A DNA stretch of 17,370 nt from Bacillota bacterium (GCA_017861355.1 JAGFXQ010000028.1:1-17370); one strand, 5' to 3'. Shown: positions 8,517-15,790, numbered from the stretch's first letter. The notes: generated by a model not told the origin, from the letters alone. Made by a program: numbers and translations.

Positions 8517-8659
8517 GTAACTATTCAGGCCAGCAGAAATATTTACAAAATAGACCAGGAAAGTTTACTTTCCAGGGGCTATTTTTAAATATTTCTATTG
8601 GATTAATCCAATACAGCTCGGAAATCCACAGGATTTTCGAGCCTGGCCTGAATAGTTAC
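8517..8659. repeat. Structured intergenic repeat, copy 1 (cloverleaf-like fold)
   Basis: The termini form a perfect 17-bp stem (8517-8533 with 8643-8659). Inside are three further stem-loops. The first pairs 8535-8553 with 8579-8596 (18 bp, one bulge at 8546), capped by GGAAAG-TTTA-CTTTCC (8558-8573). The second is the 16-bp palindrome ATTGGATTAATCCAAT (8597-8612). The third pairs 8616-8627 with 8631-8642 (12 bp including one G-T), with loop ACA. Nearly every base is paired and the branches fit into one multi-way junction. No ORF is present. It starts only 27 bp before the TTG of the DUF5717-like gene, so it may be in that gene's 5' leader. It could be a structured RNA, a MITE, or a DNA cruciform. 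Confidence 0.8.
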
Positions 8660-8673
8660 AAAAATTTATATCC

Positions 8674-8809
8674 GTTCAGGCCAGCAGAAATATATATAAA
8701 CAGACCGTGAAAGTTTACTTTCAAAGGGCTATTTATGTATATTTCTATTGGATTAATCCAATACAGCTCGGAAATCCGCAGGATTTTCGAGCCTGGCCTG
8801 AATAGTTAC
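8674..8809. repeat. Structured intergenic repeat, copy 2
   Basis: This is a direct repeat of the 8517-8659 element, 14 bp downstream, with most positions conserved, including the whole ATTGGATTAATCCAAT to GAATAGTTAC part. The outer stem is shorter (8674-8684 with 8793-8803) because the left end has diverged. The first internal stem is kept by paired changes: T8543-A8588 of copy 1 corresponds to A8694-T8738 here, and the cap pair G8558-C8573 corresponds to T8708-A8723. The last hairpin is identical apart from loop GCA instead of ACA. A 6-bp direct repeat AATATG flanks the two-copy array (8511-8516 and 8812-8817), compatible with a target-site duplication but short and AT-rich. Confidence 0.8.
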
Positions 8810-8844
8810 AAAATATGATTGGAATGACTAAGCGATATGAAGCA

Positions 8845-8872
8845 TTGCAAAATATTTTAAATAAGATATAAT
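8845..8872 (+). promoter_or_regulatory. Candidate promoter for the aminotransferase gene
   Basis: TTGCAA (8845-8850) and a perfect TATAAT (8867-8872) are separated by 16 bp and point toward the gene at 9024, giving a leader of about 145 bases. The rest of 8873-9010 is AT-rich and shows no clear hairpin, terminator or riboswitch. Confidence 0.5.
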
Positions 8873-8893
8873 ATTGTAATAATTATAATTCAA
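8865..8893 (-). promoter_or_regulatory. Candidate promoter for the DUF5717/DUF5716 operon
   Basis: On the minus strand TTGAAT (plus positions 8888-8893) and TATATC (8865-8870) are 17 bp apart and point toward the operon. If real, both structured repeats are transcribed as its leader. The -10 is imperfect and it overlaps the -10 of the divergent candidate promoter, so confidence is limited. Confidence 0.35.
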
Positions 8894-9023
8894 TAAGAGA
8901 AAAAAATCCAGTATTTATCATAAAACACTATGTTTAGAGACTTTTTTACTACTTATTTCCGTAAAATTTTAATAATATATTTCATTTCGATAAGATAGGC
9001 TGTCATATGCCGGGAGGAGTTCA

Positions 9024-10121
9024 ATGATAAAACATTCAGACCATTTTCATGGAAGCGATTTAGAGACGATTGAGAAGGTATATGGAATCAAAAAGGAGGA
9101 TATCGTAAGCTTTTCCGCTAATGTGAATCCTCTTGGTATCTCTCCGAAGCTGAAGGAGACCTTAGCAGAGCGAATAGACGCTATCATGAGCTATCCTGAC
9201 CGGGAATACACCTCTCTTCGTAAAAAGATTGCAGAATATGTTCATACCGATTTTGAAAATATAATCGTAGGGAATGGCTCCACCGAGCTGATCTCCCTGT
9301 TCATACAACTAAAGCATCCAAAGAAAGCCTTAATTGTCGGTCCAACCTATTCGGAATATGAACGCGAGGTAGCCTTAGGTGGCGGCATCATCCGTTATTT
9401 CCGTCTGGAGGAAGAGAACAACTTCGTTCTTGATATCCGAGCTTTAGAGAGTGAGTTGACCTCTGATGTGGATCTACTTGCGATTTGTAACCCGAACAAT
9501 CCCACTTCTTCCGCAATCACCCGAAGTGATATGCGAAAGATCCTGGATATCTGCAAGCAAAAAGGCATCTTTGTCATGGTGGATGAAACCTATGTTGAGT
9601 TTACAGAGAATGTTGCTGAGATTACCTCAGTGCCTCTCACCGAATCCTATAACAACATCATCATTCTCCGTGGTATCTCCAAGTTCTTTGCATCACCGGG
9701 ACTTCGTCTCGGCTATGCCATCTGTGGGAACGCGGATCTGTTAAAGGAGATAAATCAGCGTAAGAATCCCTGGACGATCAACAGTCTGGCAGCAATTGCC
9801 GGAGAAATCATGTTCATGGATGAGGATTATATCAAGTGTACCCGAGACTTAATTGCAACGGAGCGAGATCGTATCTGCAATATCCTTAACTCCTGCAAAA
9901 ATGTTCATTACTATCCTCCGACCGCTAACTTTATTCTCATTAAGATATTAAAGGAAGAGGTAACCTCAATGGACCTGTTTGAAGCTGCAATCCGCAAAGG
10001 TCTTATGATTCGTGACTGTTCGACCTTCCCCTTCCTCAATAATAAGTTCATCCGCTTCTGCTTTATGAAGCCCGAGCAAAACGATGCTTTGCTTGAGGTT
10101 CTGCTAGAAAAACTCCGGTAG
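9024..10121 (+). CDS. PLP-dependent class I/II aminotransferase (HisC/CobD type)
   Basis: This 365-residue fold-type I PLP enzyme begins with HSDHFHGSD...VSFSANVNPLGIS, the opening seen in threonine-phosphate decarboxylase (CobD) and related HisC-like aminotransferases. The cofactor-site motifs are intact: NGSTELI (84-90), NPNNPT (157-161 region), DETYVEF (D187, Y190) and the Schiff-base lysine K220 in RGISKFFASPGLRLGYA, with R228. The C-terminal NFILIKI and FIRFCF strands are also typical, and the length is normal for the family. The start is fixed by GGGAGGAG four bases before the ATG. No cobalamin or histidine gene is near, so substrate and reaction (transamination or decarboxylation) cannot be decided. 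It is a single-gene unit with its own hairpin terminator. Confidence 0.85.
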   Translation: MIKHSDHFHGSDLETIEKVYGIKKEDIVSFSANVNPLGISPKLKETLAERIDAIMSYPDREYTSLRKKIAEYVHTDFENIIVGNGSTELISLFIQLKHPKKALIVGPTYSEYEREVALGGGIIRYFRLEEENNFVLDIRALESELTSDVDLLAICNPNNPTSSAITRSDMRKILDICKQKGIFVMVDETYVEFTENVAEITSVPLTESYNNIIILRGISKFFASPGLRLGYAICGNADLLKEINQRKNPWTINSLAAIAGEIMFMDEDYIKCTRDLIATERDRICNILNSCKNVHYYPPTANFILIKILKEEVTSMDLFEAAIRKGLMIRDCSTFPFLNNKFIRFCFMKPEQNDALLEVLLEKLR

Positions 10122-10127
10122 CAATAC

Positions 10128-10176
10128 GAGTCGGTAACAAGTCTTTGTATACGCAGTCCTTGTTACCGACTCTTTC
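10128..10176 (+). terminator. Terminator hairpin after the aminotransferase gene
   Basis: GAGTCGGTAACAAG (10128-10141) is the exact complement of CTTGTTACCGACTC (10159-10172), a 14-bp stem with a 17-base loop. It is followed by TTTCT, a modest T-tract. It begins six bases after the stop codon. Confidence 0.75.
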
Positions 10177-10311
10177 TAATTATATCACTACTTTCTTTCG
10201 ACTGACTGTCTTTTTACTGTCTGCTGTCTTTGAGCTTGTCGTTAATCCCTTTAATCCACTCTACTTCCTTAAAACGATTCAAATCTTATGAAAATTTAAG
10301 AATTGAATATA

Positions 10312-10339
10312 TTGACTTACTCCGTACGAGTGCTATAAT
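10312..10339 (+). promoter_or_regulatory. Promoter of the marR-ABC exporter operon
   Basis: TTGACT (10312-10317) and TATAAT (10334-10339) are separated by 16 bp. They lie about 145 bases upstream of the MarR gene. The region 10177-10311 before it shows no ORF or RNA gene that I can support. Confidence 0.7.
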
Positions 10340-10348
10340 ACATATCTG

Positions 10349-10360
10349 TTAGGCACCTAA
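10349..10360. promoter_or_regulatory. Candidate MarR operator
   Basis: TTAGG-CA-CCTAA is a short inverted repeat nine bases after the -10 box, overlapping the likely transcription start. That is where an autorepressor of the MarR family would block initiation. The symmetry is seen; the binding is inferred. Confidence 0.4.
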
Positions 10361-10484
10361 GTATTCAAACATAGAACGTATCGTACTGCATCAAACGGTA
10401 TGATTCGAAAATTTTAAGCGATACTTATGATAAAGTGCTTGCTTTTACAAAGATTGAACGATTGGATCAAAGGAGGAGATAAGA

Positions 10485-10934
10485 ATAGAAGCGAAAAAAG
10501 AGGTAACCCAGCTGGTTCATGACTTTTCTGAAATTTTTAAAGCTATTCATCAGCGTTCCTATCATAAGCTGGCAAATGCCAATTTATATCCGGGTCAACC
10601 CCAGTTACTTCTCTTAATCCGAGATAATGATGGAATTACCCAAAAAGCCTTGTCCGAAAAACATTGTGTTAAACCCGCAACAATAACCGGGATGCTAAGT
10701 AAATTGGAAGCGAATCATTATGTTCGCCGCGCTCCGGATGAAGAGGACAAAAGAATCATGAGAGTATATCTGACACCTGAGGGAAGATGTATGGCCGAAC
10801 AGGGAGAAGCTTTCATGAAAGGACTGACCAACAGACTCTTTGATGGTTTTACCGATGAAGAGTTAAAATCGATGCATCATATGGTTCTAAGGATTAAAAA
10901 TAATCTGATTAATAAACCGGATGATCCATCCTAG
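10485..10934 (+). CDS. MarR-family transcriptional regulator with apparent ATA start
   Basis: Read from ATA at 10485 the product has 149 residues, normal for MarR. It opens with a dimerisation helix (VTQLVHDFSEIFKAIHQR), then the winged helix with ITQKALSEKHCVKPATITGM and the wing RRAPDEEDKRIMRVYLTPEG, then the C-terminal dimerisation helix. No ATG, GTG or TTG occurs in frame before TTG 10650, which is Leu in the middle of the DNA-binding domain; starting there would destroy the protein. AGGAGG (10471-10476) stands eight bases before the ATA, so translation is evidently meant to start there. The frame is closed by a stop before 10460. Either a rare non-cognate start is used or an ATG has mutated to ATA. 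It lies 28 bases before the first exporter gene, which it probably controls in response to a toxic ligand. Confidence 0.8.
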   Translation: MEAKKEVTQLVHDFSEIFKAIHQRSYHKLANANLYPGQPQLLLLIRDNDGITQKALSEKHCVKPATITGMLSKLEANHYVRRAPDEEDKRIMRVYLTPEGRCMAEQGEAFMKGLTNRLFDGFTDEELKSMHHMVLRIKNNLINKPDDPS

Positions 10935-10962
10935 AAATCAACAATATCAGAAAGGAATTCCT

Positions 10963-13206
10963 ATGCTAAAGCTCTTAAAATTCTTAAAAAAATCGGTATT
11001 TGCGCTGGTATTTGTTACCATGCTGCTCATACTTCAGGCAGTCTGTGATTTATCCCTGCCTACTTATACTTCAGACATAATTAATGTCGGAATCACCAAC
11101 AGTGGTATTGAAGATACCGTACCCGAAGTACTTCGGGCATCCCAGATGGATCGGTTATTCCTATTCATGGAAGATACTGATACTGCTCTGGTGAAGGACC
11201 ACTATTCTCTCCTCAGTAAGGATACCTTAAGTGAGAAGGAATGGTCCGATTATCTGGATGAATATCCGCTTCTCTCCTCGGAGAATCTCTATGTATGGGA
11301 TAAAGAGGCCGAGACAGAACTGACGGATGCACTTTCTATCCCAATGATGATGGTATTATCCTTTGAGGGTGACAATGAGACCTCTCAGCAGATGAAGGAG
11401 CAGTTTCTGGCGAACTTTCCTGCAAATATGACACAGGGTAATCCGGATATCTTCCTTCTGATTGGAAAACTTCCTCCCGAAGCGAAGACTTCCATGCTTT
11501 CCGGAATTACCGAGAAGCTCAAGGAGATGCCGGAGATGCTTCTCACAGCCAGTGCAAGCTCCTTTATCAAGACCGAATATGAAGCAGTCGGAATTGATGT
11601 TGGTCAGATGCAGTTGAATTACATCTTTTCCATCGGACTAAGAATGATCGGCCTTGCCTTAGCTGCCATGCTTGCTTCTATATTTGTAACCTTCCTATCC
11701 TCCAGAATTGCAGCCGGAATGGGTAAAGACTTACGAAGCAGTGTATTTAAGAAGGTTCTCTCTTTCTCCAATCAGGAAATGGACCAATTCTCCACCGCTT
11801 CCCTGATTACTCGTAGTACCAATGACATTCAACAGGTTCAGACGCTGATTGTATTTTTGATTCGTATTGTTATCTATTCTCCGATCCTTGCGCTCGGTGG
11901 AATATTTAAAGTAATGAGAACCAACAATTCTATGACCTGGGTTTTAGTTGTAGGTGTTGGTGCAATCTTTATCCTGATCGGTACCTTATTAATTGTAGCG
12001 ATGCCTAAATTCAAGATGATGCAGAAGCTGGTTGACCGAATCAATCTGGTTACCCGTGAAATCATCACCGGTCTTCCGGTTATTCGTGCCTTCAGTACCG
12101 TCGCTTATGAAGAGAAGCGATTTGATAAAGCAAACGTAGATCTGACGAAGAATTCTCTCTTTGTTAATCGTGTTATGACCTTTATGATGCCTGTACTAAT
12201 GATGATCATGAACCTGGTATCCATCCTGATTATCTGGGTTGGCGCAGATAAGATCAATGCAGGAACCATGCAGGTTGGCGATATGATAGCTTTTATCCAG
12301 TATACAATGCAGATCATCATGGCATTCCTGATGCTTACTATGGTATCCATCATGTTACCGAGAGCTACCGTTGCTGCAAAGCGTATCGATGAAATACTCT
12401 CAACCAAGATCTCTATTAAAGAAGCAGATACTGACGAACCCACCAAATCCGGTATGAAAGGCGTTCTTGAGTTTCGTGATGTCTCCTTCCGTTATCCGAA
12501 TGCACAAGAAGATGTACTCTCCGGAATTAGCTTTACTGCGAAACCGGGTGAGACGACCGCAATCATCGGAAGTACCGGTAGCGGTAAATCTACCTTAATT
12601 AATCTAATCCCCAGGTTCTATGATGCGACAGAGGGTCACATCTTAGTAGACGGTACCGACATCACTAAGATGAAGCAACATTCCTTACGCGACAAGCTTG
12701 GTTTTATACCTCAGAAGGGTGTCTTATTCACCGGTACCATTGCCTCCAACATTGCCTTTGGTGCTCCGAACGCAGATGAAGCAGAGATCAAACGTGCCGC
12801 AGATATTGCTCAGGCAACTGAATTCATTGATGCCAAACCGGAGGGCTATGAGTCTTCCATCTCAGAGGGCGGAACCAACGTATCCGGAGGTCAGAAACAA
12901 CGCCTTTCCATCGCAAGAGCGATTGCAAAGAGACCGGAGATCTATGTATTTGATGACAGCTTCTCTGCTCTTGATTTTAAGACGGATGCTACCCTGAGAA
13001 GGACCTTGAAAGAACAACTTACCGACAGTACCTTGATTATTGTGGCACAACGTATCAGTACTATTATGAACGCGGAACAGATTATTGTACTGGATGATGG
13101 CCGCATCGCCGGTAAGGGAACCCACAAGGAGCTGTTAAAGAATTGTGAAGTATATCAACAGATTGCTTCTTCCCAATTATCAGAGGAGGAATTGAGTTAT
13201 GAGTAG
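10963..13206 (+). CDS. Heterodimeric ABC exporter subunit with degenerate ATP site and large extracellular domain
   Basis: This 747-residue half-transporter has an N-terminal membrane domain and a C-terminal ATPase domain. After the first membrane helix (about 10-32) comes an extracellular insertion of about 180 residues (36-218) before the second. The ATPase has Walker A GSTGSGKS (from G536), Q-loop Q584 and an intact signature VSGGQ (640-644). The catalytic glutamate after Walker B is Asp (D664-D665) and the switch histidine is Gln (Q696). These losses mark the degenerate member of type IV heterodimeric exporters such as TM287/288, LmrCD and BmrCD. The intact signature serves the partner's active site. 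The start at 10963 is chosen for AAAGGA six bases upstream; the in-frame ATG at 10921 lies inside the MarR gene without a ribosome binding site. The stop overlaps the next gene by 8 bp. Substrate unknown, probably a drug or lipid-like compound. Confidence 0.9.
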   Translation: MLKLLKFLKKSVFALVFVTMLLILQAVCDLSLPTYTSDIINVGITNSGIEDTVPEVLRASQMDRLFLFMEDTDTALVKDHYSLLSKDTLSEKEWSDYLDEYPLLSSENLYVWDKEAETELTDALSIPMMMVLSFEGDNETSQQMKEQFLANFPANMTQGNPDIFLLIGKLPPEAKTSMLSGITEKLKEMPEMLLTASASSFIKTEYEAVGIDVGQMQLNYIFSIGLRMIGLALAAMLASIFVTFLSSRIAAGMGKDLRSSVFKKVLSFSNQEMDQFSTASLITRSTNDIQQVQTLIVFLIRIVIYSPILALGGIFKVMRTNNSMTWVLVVGVGAIFILIGTLLIVAMPKFKMMQKLVDRINLVTREIITGLPVIRAFSTVAYEEKRFDKANVDLTKNSLFVNRVMTFMMPVLMMIMNLVSILIIWVGADKINAGTMQVGDMIAFIQYTMQIIMAFLMLTMVSIMLPRATVAAKRIDEILSTKISIKEADTDEPTKSGMKGVLEFRDVSFRYPNAQEDVLSGISFTAKPGETTAIIGSTGSGKSTLINLIPRFYDATEGHILVDGTDITKMKQHSLRDKLGFIPQKGVLFTGTIASNIAFGAPNADEAEIKRAADIAQATEFIDAKPEGYESSISEGGTNVSGGQKQRLSIARAIAKRPEIYVFDDSFSALDFKTDATLRRTLKEQLTDSTLIIVAQRISTIMNAEQIIVLDDGRIAGKGTHKELLKNCEVYQQIASSQLSEEELSYE

Positions 13207-15076
13207 AGAAGAAAATACACAAAAGGCTCCTATGAGTTCTACTTCAGGCAGAAGAAGACCCGGCGGCGGACATATGGGACCTCCCGGTATGATGCCCGGT
13301 GAGAAAGCAAAGGATTTCAAAGGTACGATGAAGAAGCTTTTTGCCAGCTTAGCAAAGTATCGGTTCGGTTTCCTATTAATGCTTCTATTTGCAATTGGCA
13401 GTACCGTCTTTGCTATTGTCGGTCCCACGATCATGGGTGATGCAACCACAGAGATCTTTAAGGGCTTGATGAATAAGATTAATGGCGGTGACGGCATTGA
13501 CTTTGATGCCTTGTCTAAGATACTGCTTACCTTAATTATATTGTACGGTGTCAGTGCTTTACTTTCCTTCGTCCAAGGCTGGATTATGACCGCTATCAGC
13601 CAGAAGGTATCCTACAAATTCCGCAAGGATATCTCTGAGAAGATTCACCGTATGCCGATGAATTATTTTGATACCACCTCCCATGGCGAGATTCTCTCCC
13701 GTGTCACTAATGATGTTGACACCTTAAGCAACAGCTTGAATCAAAGTTTGGGCCAAATGATCACCTCCGTGATTACCATCATCGGCGTCCTGATCATGAT
13801 GCTTCGTATCAATGTATCCATGACCTTCCTTGCATTATTGATCCTACCTGTCTCAGGAGTTTTAGTCAGTCAGGTAATCAAGAAGTCACAGAAGTACTTC
13901 AAGCAGCAGCAGGAATACTTAGGTCATGTCAATGGCCAGGTAGAAGAAGCATATGGCGGTCACAACATCGTTAAAGTATTTAACAAAGAAGAAGACTCCA
14001 TTCGTGAATTTGATGAGAAGAATGAAAAACTTTATGAATCCGCTTGGAAATCTCAGTTCCTATCCGGTTTAATGATGCCCGTGATGCAGTTTGTCGGAAA
14101 TATCGGTTATGTAGGTGTGGCTATCCTTGGTGGGTATCTTGCTATCAACGGTAAGATTCAGGTAGGACAGATCCAATCCTTCTTCCAATACATCCGTCAG
14201 TTTACACAGCCAATCAATCAGTTGATGCAGGTTGCGAACATGTTCCAGTCTACCGCGGCTGCTGCGGAGAGAGTATTCGAATTCTTAGCTTCTCCTGAGG
14301 AGGTACAGACGGTGGAGAATCCGGTATCCATCGATGGCTTGAATGGACAGGTAGAATTCAAGAATGTACACTTTGGCTATAATCCGGACAAAATCATCAT
14401 TAATAATTTCAGCACCCAGGTTTATAAAGGCCAGAAGATTGCTATCGTAGGTCCGACCGGTGCCGGCAAGACTACAATGGTCAAACTGCTTATGCGTTTC
14501 TATGATATTAACAGTGGTGAGATCTTAATTGACGGACACAATATTCAAGACTTCAATCGTAGCGACCTACGCCGTTTGTTCGGTATGGTTCTTCAGGACA
14601 CCTGGTTGTTCAATGGTACCATCATGGATAATATCCGTTACAGTAAGTTAGATGCAACCGATGAAGAGGTAATCAAGGCAGCTAAGGCAGCCCATGTACA
14701 TCACTTCATCTCCACCCTTCCGGATGGTTACCAAATGGTACTGAATGAGGAAGCCAGCAATGTATCTCAGGGTCAGAAACAGCTACTTACCATAGCCAGA
14801 GCGATTCTGGCAGATCCGAAGATCCTGATCCTCGATGAAGCAACCAGCTCTGTCGATACCAGAACCGAGATTATGATTCAGAGAGCAATGGATAGCCTTA
14901 TGAAGGGCAGAACCAGCTTTATCATCGCTCACCGCCTCTCAACGATCCGTGATGCCGACCTCATTCTTGTCATGAACGAGGGTGATATCGTAGAACAAGG
15001 AACCCATACTGAGTTACTTGCGAAGGGCGGCTTCTATGCTAACCTTTATAACTCTCAGTTTGAGAAGACTGCTTAA
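13199..15076 (+). CDS. Heterodimeric ABC exporter subunit with competent ATP site
   Basis: This is a 625-residue half-transporter partnered with the preceding gene. A basic Gly/Pro/Met-rich cytoplasmic tail (about 14-38, RRRPGGGHMGPPGMMPG) precedes the six-helix exporter membrane domain. The ATPase domain has Walker A GPTGAGKTT (418-426), Q-loop Q466, Walker B ending D546 with catalytic E547, and switch histidine H578, all intact. The signature, however, is VSQGQ (522-526) instead of VSGGQ. The motif pattern complements the upstream subunit exactly: the competent site uses this subunit's Walker motifs and the partner's signature. GAGGAGG lies about nine bases before the ATG, inside the upstream gene, and the 8-bp overlap implies coupled translation. 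No classical terminator follows; instead a 245-bp hairpin begins two bases after the stop. Confidence 0.92.
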   Translation: MSREENTQKAPMSSTSGRRRPGGGHMGPPGMMPGEKAKDFKGTMKKLFASLAKYRFGFLLMLLFAIGSTVFAIVGPTIMGDATTEIFKGLMNKINGGDGIDFDALSKILLTLIILYGVSALLSFVQGWIMTAISQKVSYKFRKDISEKIHRMPMNYFDTTSHGEILSRVTNDVDTLSNSLNQSLGQMITSVITIIGVLIMMLRINVSMTFLALLILPVSGVLVSQVIKKSQKYFKQQQEYLGHVNGQVEEAYGGHNIVKVFNKEEDSIREFDEKNEKLYESAWKSQFLSGLMMPVMQFVGNIGYVGVAILGGYLAINGKIQVGQIQSFFQYIRQFTQPINQLMQVANMFQSTAAAAERVFEFLASPEEVQTVENPVSIDGLNGQVEFKNVHFGYNPDKIIINNFSTQVYKGQKIAIVGPTGAGKTTMVKLLMRFYDINSGEILIDGHNIQDFNRSDLRRLFGMVLQDTWLFNGTIMDNIRYSKLDATDEEVIKAAKAAHVHHFISTLPDGYQMVLNEEASNVSQGQKQLLTIARAILADPKILILDEATSSVDTRTEIMIQRAMDSLMKGRTSFIIAHRLSTIRDADLILVMNEGDIVEQGTHTELLAKGGFYANLYNSQFEKTA

Positions 15077-15077
15077 A

Positions 15078-15322
15078 AGCCAAAAACAAATTTACGAAGA
15101 GGCTTGAGCACTAAGATCTATATCAGAAAGAGGAAGAGGATACACTTCCCTCACACACAGGTTGCCGGACACCCCACTGCTTTGTATGCCATGATCGAAC
15201 ATAAATGTTCGTCATTGTCATACAAAACAGTAAGCTGTCCGGCAAACAGTGCATTAGGGGAAGCATATCCTCTTCCTCTTTCAGATATATTAGTGCACAA
15301 GCCTCTGCTTTACATTTTGGCT
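15078..15322. repeat. 245-bp long inverted repeat (single extended hairpin)
   Basis: The left arm (15078-15170) and right arm (15237-15322) are imperfect complements along their whole length. The best blocks are AGAGGC with GCCTCT (15098-15103, 15301-15306), a perfect 17-bp block (15126-15142 with 15266-15282) and TTGCCGGAC with GTCCGGCAA (15162-15170, 15237-15245). The centre continues the hairpin: 15177-15188 pairs with 15219-15230 (11 of 12), then CGAACA-TAAA-TGTTCG (15196-15211) caps it. The short ORFs predicted across it follow from the palindrome and lack ribosome binding sites. It could be a MITE, a structured RNA, or an unusual 3' end for the exporter mRNA. The arms have diverged, so it is not recent. 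Confidence 0.8.
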
Positions 15323-15336
15323 ATTCTGTCTATAAT
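15309..15336 (+). promoter_or_regulatory. Candidate promoter of the DUF2164-type gene
   Basis: TTTACA (15309-15314) and TATAAT (15331-15336) are 16 bp apart. The -35 box lies in the outermost right arm of the long hairpin, so the inverted repeat may supply part of this promoter. The leader to the gene would be about 185 bases. Confidence 0.55.
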
Positions 15337-15405
15337 AAAGTTATGTATTTCATTACGATTACTTTAACAAGGATTTTCAATCTAACACTATTACAATGAG
15401 AATTT

Positions 15406-15434
15406 GATTGAAAGCTTCCGCAAATCTTTCAATC
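15406..15434. other. Hairpin in the leader of the DUF2164-type gene
   Basis: GATTGAAAG (15406-15414) and CTTTCAATC (15426-15434) form a perfect 9-bp stem with an 11-base loop. The half-site TTTCAATCTAA also occurs upstream near 15374-15386. There is no T-run after it, so it is more likely an operator or leader structure than a terminator. Confidence 0.4.
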
Positions 15435-15526
15435 TAAAAGTTTATGTATGCTTTGCTTACACAAACTTAATATACACATTGTCACACAAAGAAGTCATAA
15501 AAATCGTATTAGAAATGGAGAGGCAT

Positions 15527-15790
15527 ATGGACAAGAATAAGAATAAGCTTGGTATTGATTTAACACCGGAGCTGAAGAAACAGCTTCTGGAAGAGATCGT
15601 CTATTATTTTGAGACAGAACGGGATGAGAAGCTTGGAGTGATTGCTTCCGAAGGCGTTCTGGATTTCTTCATGGATAATCTGGGACACTTTATTTATAAC
15701 AAGGCCTTGGACGATGCAAAGCAATGGTATGGAAAGCGCATGGAAGATGTGGAAGCTGATTTCTATACCTTGTATAAAGAAGAACATTAA
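15527..15790 (+). CDS. DUF2164-family small protein
   Basis: This 87-residue protein has the features I recall for DUF2164: a charged N-terminal helix (LTPELKKQLLEEIVYYFETERDE), LGVIASEGVLDFFMDNLG and a YNKALDDAKQW segment. It is soluble, mostly helical and of unknown function. An upstream in-frame ATG at 15404 would add 41 residues unlike the family, so the start at 15527 is chosen; GGAG lies six bases before it. It is preceded by its own candidate promoter and converges with the Rnk-like gene on the other strand. Confidence 0.8.
   Translation: MDKNKNKLGIDLTPELKKQLLEEIVYYFETERDEKLGVIASEGVLDFFMDNLGHFIYNKALDDAKQWYGKRMEDVEADFYTLYKEEH

Noticed and set aside
8517..8809. CRISPR array or integron attC sites
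   Set aside because: There are only two long copies with no regular short repeats and spacers, and the ends do not show the GTTRRRY / RYYYAAC boxes of attC.
8873..9010. Riboswitch or T-box upstream of the aminotransferase gene
   Set aside because: The leader is AT-rich with no conserved T-box sequence, no specifier stem and no terminator hairpin.
10650..10934. MarR-like ORF started at TTG 10650
   Set aside because: The TTG is a leucine inside the recognition region; the upstream frame continues the MarR fold back to ATA 10485 with an ideal Shine-Dalgarno.
10921..10962. Longer N-terminus for the first ABC subunit from ATG 10921
   Set aside because: It overlaps the MarR stop and has no ribosome binding site; ATG 10963 follows AAAGGA and begins the usual MLKLLKFLKK lead-in to helix 1.
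11385..13125. Antisense ORFs of 60-113 codons opposite the ABC exporter genes
   Set aside because: They are shadows of strongly supported coding sequence, without initiation signals or recognisable domains.
15104..15399. Short plus-strand ORFs of 64-87 codons after the exporter genes
   Set aside because: They lie in or beside the long inverted repeat, lack ribosome binding sites and have no protein-like features; the palindrome explains the open frames.
15404..15526. 41-residue N-terminal extension of the DUF2164-type protein
   Set aside because: It crosses a leader hairpin, has no Shine-Dalgarno and is unlike the family; GGAG supports ATG 15527.
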